This document shows positions 60,359 through 64,000 of a DNA stretch of 64,000 bases, piece by piece. The notes below the pieces were generated by a model. That model was given only the letters and a program-made list of their open reading frames with translations, was not told where the DNA came from and did not search any database. A program made the translations under genes and the position numbers. The DNA lies in assembly GCF_003259335.1 (NCBI RefSeq), contig NZ_QLLL01000004.1, positions 139,689-203,688 of the forward strand, in the 5' to 3' direction. The stretch is from Chitinophaga skermanii. Lineage in GTDB: Bacteria > Bacteroidota > Bacteroidia > Chitinophagales > Chitinophagaceae. Every line of letters starts with the position of its first letter. Within the stretch, counting starts at the first letter, position 1.

Positions 60359-61378
60359 ATGGATTATACTTTATACAGGGCGGAAGATTTTGCGGCAGAC
60401 GAGTCGTTTATTCGGTACTATCAACGAACAGACGAGGAAGCAGTGGCATTCTGGGAAAACTGGATGCGCTGCCACCCCAGTAAAATCGATGAGATCGTAC
60501 TCGCAGAGATGATGCTGAGTAAGTTAATGGGGCACCTGCCACAAGCAGCATTCGAAGCCGAACAAGCACGGATGCAAGCTTTCTTGCAAACAGCTTCCAG
60601 CTATACGCCACCTTCATCCACACCCAAAAAATCAATTGTCAAAATGCTGCGACCATACCTGGTAGCGGCATGTGGACTCCTTATTATCCTTGTTACTTTG
60701 TACATATACCACAAGCCGGCTAACAACCCAGCGGAATTGGGATGGACTTACTTTAAGAATTCCCCATCACAAAGAACCACCATCGAGTTGCCCGACGGGT
60801 CGACCATAATGTTGAACGCCGGTACCAGCATACGGTACGCGATGAGTGCAGCGAAGGATTCGTTACAAGTATATTTGGATGGCGAGGCATTTTTTAATGT
60901 GAGTCAACATGCGAACCGTGCATTTTTAGTACATGGTGGCGACATGCATGTGAAAGTACTGGGTACAACGTTTAACATGAGTTATTACCCCGAGGTAGGC
61001 AAATCGACTGTAGCACTTGTGCAAGGTAAAATAAGCGTATCGGCGAAAGGCGATCACCTCGTGGAATTGAAACCAAACGAAGCAGCGAGCTTCGATCAAA
61101 CATCGGCATCATTTGCAACAGGCGCATTCAATAAAGAAGAAGTACTAGGCTGGCAGCAGGATCAACTATATTTTACAAAGGCCAATTTTGCGGAGATCAA
61201 GCAAAGGATGAAAAGGATGTACAACATTACCTTGATCAACCGTTCGACAGTGAACAATATGCAGTACACAGGGCATTTTACAAATGCCGGGTTCCAACAA
61301 GTAGTAGAGAGCATTTGCTTTGCCAACGGGCTCGGCTACACGGTTTCCCGCGATACTGTGATTTTAAAAAATCAATAG
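60359..61378 (+). CDS. FecR-family anti-sigma factor
   Basis: 339 residues. A soluble cytoplasmic N-terminus (about 1-90) that binds sigma, one membrane helix (LVAACGLLIILVTLYIY, about 98-114), and the periplasmic FecR domain with TTIELPDGSTIMLNAGTSIRY, DSLQVYLDGEAFFNVSQ and VKVLGTTFNMSYY. It holds the sigma factor until the STN domain of the receptor reports substrate. Sixty-eight bases separate it from the sigma gene and 47 from the receptor, so they act as one cassette. Confidence 0.93.
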   Translation: MDYTLYRAEDFAADESFIRYYQRTDEEAVAFWENWMRCHPSKIDEIVLAEMMLSKLMGHLPQAAFEAEQARMQAFLQTASSYTPPSSTPKKSIVKMLRPYLVAACGLLIILVTLYIYHKPANNPAELGWTYFKNSPSQRTTIELPDGSTIMLNAGTSIRYAMSAAKDSLQVYLDGEAFFNVSQHANRAFLVHGGDMHVKVLGTTFNMSYYPEVGKSTVALVQGKISVSAKGDHLVELKPNEAASFDQTSASFATGAFNKEEVLGWQQDQLYFTKANFAEIKQRMKRMYNITLINRSTVNNMQYTGHFTNAGFQQVVESICFANGLGYTVSRDTVILKNQ

Positions 61379-61425
61379 CAGGCATTATTTAATACAGCAC
61401 TGCACGCGTTAAAGCATTATACATT

Positions 61426-64000
61426 ATGCATTACACACTTCCTTCGTGGAGGCGGTTTTTCAATCGCCTAGCGATACTTATTTTCTTATGCCTACTCACC
61501 GCTAGTAGCGTGATTGCACAATTGAAGCCTTGGCAACATTACAGTGTTCGAATAGCGGCTAATAAAACACCGTTGAAAGAGATTTATGCCAGCTTGGAAA
61601 AGCAAACCGGCATAGCATTTAACTACGACGAGAACACCGTGAAAGGGAACCAACTGGTTACTTTACAAGTGCGCGGTGGCTTAGATGTAGTATTGCAACA
61701 ACTCGGTGAAGCTACGCATACTACGTACAAGCAAATTGGCAACGCCATTACAGCGGCATACAAAGTGCCTACGCCTATTGATCCCAATATTAGTGGTACG
61801 GTTACTTCGAAGTCGGATGGGCAGGCATTACCGAATGTAAGTGTATTGGTAAAAGAAACAGGTGATGTATTTGCTACGAATGAAAACGGGATATTTCAAT
61901 ACCAATTCCCTCAACAGCGGCCTGCGAAAGCTACCTTGGTATTTCGCTACATTGGGATGAAACCTTACGAAATTGTGATCGGTAGGCAAACGAAGTTGGT
62001 GGTACAACTTGAAGAAAATCCGTTGAAGGTAGCAGAAGTGGTGGTAACTAGTTCTTACACGAAAGAAAGAAGGAGAGAGGAAGTAGTGGGCAGTATTTCG
62101 CAATTGAACGCGGCTGCGTTACAAACTTCTCGTCCTATTGAAAGTGTAGATAAAATGTTGGAAGGCTTGGTAGCAGGGGTGTATGTAGAAACAAATACAT
62201 CGTTAAATACACCGGTGAAAGTGAATATCCGCGGCCAGGGTTCTTTAACAGCTATGTTGGGCGGCAGAACTACCAGCACGCAACCGTTGTACGTAGTGGA
62301 TGGTGTACCGTTGTATGAACAACAACGTGGTGATGAACATTCCAGCTTTGCGAATGAAAACTACTTGAACCCAGTTTCGAATATTAACCCAGCCGATATT
62401 AAAAGTATTTCGGTGTTGAAAGATGCAGCAGCTTCCGCCATTTATGGTGCGAACGCGGCCAATGGTGTGATTATTATTACCACTAAAAATGGTAGCGCGG
62501 GAAAAACAAAACTGAATGTAGATTATAAATCGGGGGTGTCTACTTTCATTAACCAAATTAAGTATTTAGATGGGCCGCAATACTACGAGCTATTGCGCGA
62601 AACATATATCAATAATGGTTTAACACCGGCAGCGGCAGAGGCTTTGTCGGGCAGTAAAACCATTAATACCAACTGGTTCGATTTAACGAACAGGAATGCA
62701 AGCTACCAGAATGTAAACGTTGATGTGTCGGGTGGAAAGCAGGGTACGAGCTTCCGGTTATCGGGTGGTTACTTGCAACAAAATGCGAGTTCGTTGGCGA
62801 ATGATTTGGAGAAGATGTACGCACGGTTTCGTTTGGATCATGAAGTGAGTAACAAGTTCTCGATGTCGGTGAATATGAGTCCTACTTTAACCATGCAGAA
62901 CGCATTGAATATTTATAACACCGTGATTTTGCCCCCGAATATTTCGCCGTATAATGCCGATGGCAGCTATAATGAATTGGCGAACTTAAACGTACCAAAC
63001 CCTATTGCCGTGTTGAACCAAAACACCGATAAGCATAAAGGCATGTCGTTCATCGGTAATATCCAAGGCACTTACAAAGTAAACAGCGATATACAAGTAA
63101 TGGCGAACGTAGGTACAAGCTATTACTCCAATAAAGAAAATATTTACCAATCGGGTTTGAATGCCACGGGGCGTACACGTAATGGTTACCTGCAAATTTT
63201 CGACCGTAGGAACTTAGGGTGGACGGCCTTCTTACAAGCTACCTACGAGAAAACCTTCCGCGAGCAACACCATGTGAATGTTTTAGTGGGAACGCAGGTG
63301 CAAGACGAAAACACCGAGCTGCTGAAAGGCATGGGTACGGGCTTCTCTTACGATAAGTTGCATAACCTTAACAACGCAGCATCTCAAACAGCGGCTTCTT
63401 CTAGCATGAGTAGCGCGATGGTATCGTACTACTCGCAATTAGCTTACGACTATCGTAAGAAGTATTACACCTCGGTAAATGTTCGCGCCGATAAATCGTC
63501 CATCTTCGGGGGCGATAAACAAGTAGCCATGAATGCCAGTTTGGGAGTAGGTTGGATCGTGTCGAATGAAAACTTCTTGCAAAACAACAATACGCTTAGT
63601 TTCTTACGCTTACGCGCCAGCTATGGTAGCACCGGTAACTCGCGTATTGGTACCTATGCTGCCCGTGGATTGTATTCCTTTGGTTCGAATAACTACAATG
63701 GTAATACAGGCGCTGTGCCGGATGGTACGGCAGCACCCAACCCCGATTTAAGTTGGGAGAAGAATTACAAAGCCAACTTCGGGGTAGACTTCACCTTGTT
63801 CAAACGTATAGAAGTAACAGCGGAGTATTATAATAACACCATCCGCGATATGATTTCCAGCATACAGGTGCCATTGGAAATAGGGTATAGCACCATGAGT
63901 GTGAATGCAGGAGATATGCGTAACCAAGGATTTGAATTAACCATCAACAGTACGAATATCCAACGCAACAACTTTACGTGGAATACTTCCTTCAACCTAG
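61426..64000 (+). CDS. SusC/RagA-type TonB receptor with STN domain (3' truncated)
   Basis: At least 858 residues, cut by the window end. A signal peptide (FLCLLTASSVIAQ, about 19-32) is followed by an STN domain (about 40-105: TPLKEIYASLEKQTGIAFNY, VTLQVRGGLDVVLQQL), a carboxypeptidase-like beta-domain (ISGTVTSKSDGQALPNVSVLV), a plug (VKVNIRGQGSLTAM, YVVDGVPLYEQ, ISVLKDAAASAIYGANAANG, the SusC signature), and the start of the barrel. The STN domain contacts FecR, so substrate binding here frees the sigma factor. A SusD gene is expected just outside. The substrate is unknown. Confidence 0.95.
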   Translation, partial: MHYTLPSWRRFFNRLAILIFLCLLTASSVIAQLKPWQHYSVRIAANKTPLKEIYASLEKQTGIAFNYDENTVKGNQLVTLQVRGGLDVVLQQLGEATHTTYKQIGNAITAAYKVPTPIDPNISGTVTSKSDGQALPNVSVLVKETGDVFATNENGIFQYQFPQQRPAKATLVFRYIGMKPYEIVIGRQTKLVVQLEENPLKVAEVVVTSSYTKERRREEVVGSISQLNAAALQTSRPIESVDKMLEGLVAGVYVETNTSLNTPVKVNIRGQGSLTAMLGGRTTSTQPLYVVDGVPLYEQQRGDEHSSFANENYLNPVSNINPADIKSISVLKDAAASAIYGANAANGVIIITTKNGSAGKTKLNVDYKSGVSTFINQIKYLDGPQYYELLRETYINNGLTPAAAEALSGSKTINTNWFDLTNRNASYQNVNVDVSGGKQGTSFRLSGGYLQQNASSLANDLEKMYARFRLDHEVSNKFSMSVNMSPTLTMQNALNIYNTVILPPNISPYNADGSYNELANLNVPNPIAVLNQNTDKHKGMSFIGNIQGTYKVNSDIQVMANVGTSYYSNKENIYQSGLNATGRTRNGYLQIFDRRNLGWTAFLQATYEKTFREQHHVNVLVGTQVQDENTELLKGMGTGFSYDKLHNLNNAASQTAASSSMSSAMVSYYSQLAYDYRKKYYTSVNVRADKSSIFGGDKQVAMNASLGVGWIVSNENFLQNNNTLSFLRLRASYGSTGNSRIGTYAARGLYSFGSNNYNGNTGAVPDGTAAPNPDLSWEKNYKANFGVDFTLFKRIEVTAEYYNNTIRDMISSIQVPLEIGYSTMSVNAGDMRNQGFELTINSTNIQRNNFTWNTSFNL

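Noticed and set aside
1-64000. tRNA, rRNA, insertion sequences, prophage or integrase genes
   Set aside because: None was recognised in any reading; no transposase motifs, no cloverleaf sequences and no target duplications were seen.

Overview
The window looks like a chromosomal segment of a Bacteroidota bacterium, most likely of the Chitinophagaceae/Chitinophagales. The evidence is three outer-membrane receptors or barrels with carboxypeptidase-like N-domains, an ECF sigma / FecR anti-sigma / SusC-type receptor cassette, many short lipoproteins, AT-leaning codon use, and promoter boxes of the TAnnTTTG type used by this phylum. I saw no rRNA, tRNA, transposase, integrase or CRISPR array. Both ends cut genes: a DEAD-box helicase on the left and a SusC-like receptor on the right.

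Layout. 1-5.1 kb: end of an RNA helicase, an SDR and an AraC regulator, a 10-12 bp periodic intergenic array, a lipoprotein, and purU. 5.1-11.2 kb: a three-gene envelope locus on the + strand made of a TonB receptor, a beta-helix lipoprotein and a diheme cytochrome lipoprotein. 11.2-18.7 kb: acetyltransferases, two DUF2157-like membrane proteins, a Crp/Fnr regulator next to a flavodoxin-fold oxidoreductase with an FNR-like box between them, an ATP-grasp enzyme and a pair of related membrane proteins. 18.9-27.4 kb: an outer-membrane barrel, an acyltransferase-like membrane protein, a polyprenyl diphosphate synthase, a DoxX-like protein and an orphan histidine kinase. 27.4-32.4 kb: a membrane protein, two tandem secreted proteins sharing an N-terminal beta-domain (one also carries cytochrome c), and a B12-binding radical SAM protein. 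32.4-40.5 kb: a potassium channel with a zinc ribbon, a SelW-like protein, ThuA, a superfamily I helicase, and small enzymes and regulators. 41.1-45.1 kb: an apparent five-gene operon with MbnP-like, MbnH-like (diheme peroxidase), barrel and Sco proteins, probably for copper handling. 45.2-57.5 kb: a hydrolase, an SDR, a MacB/FtsX-type permease, a GH16 glucanase with a LacI-type operator, and an AsmA-like giant. 57.7-64 kb: a GT39-like mannosyltransferase, then sigma / anti-sigma / SusC.

The best candidates for under-described biology are the receptor/beta-helix/cytochrome locus (6094-11194), the MbnP/MbnH/Sco operon without methanobactin genes (41121-45072), and non-coding patterns. These patterns are three sequence-unrelated intergenic arrays with 10-12 bp period, and short perfect palindromes sitting on or beside stop codons, chiefly where genes converge. 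All calls are from reading the sequence; no database search was possible.
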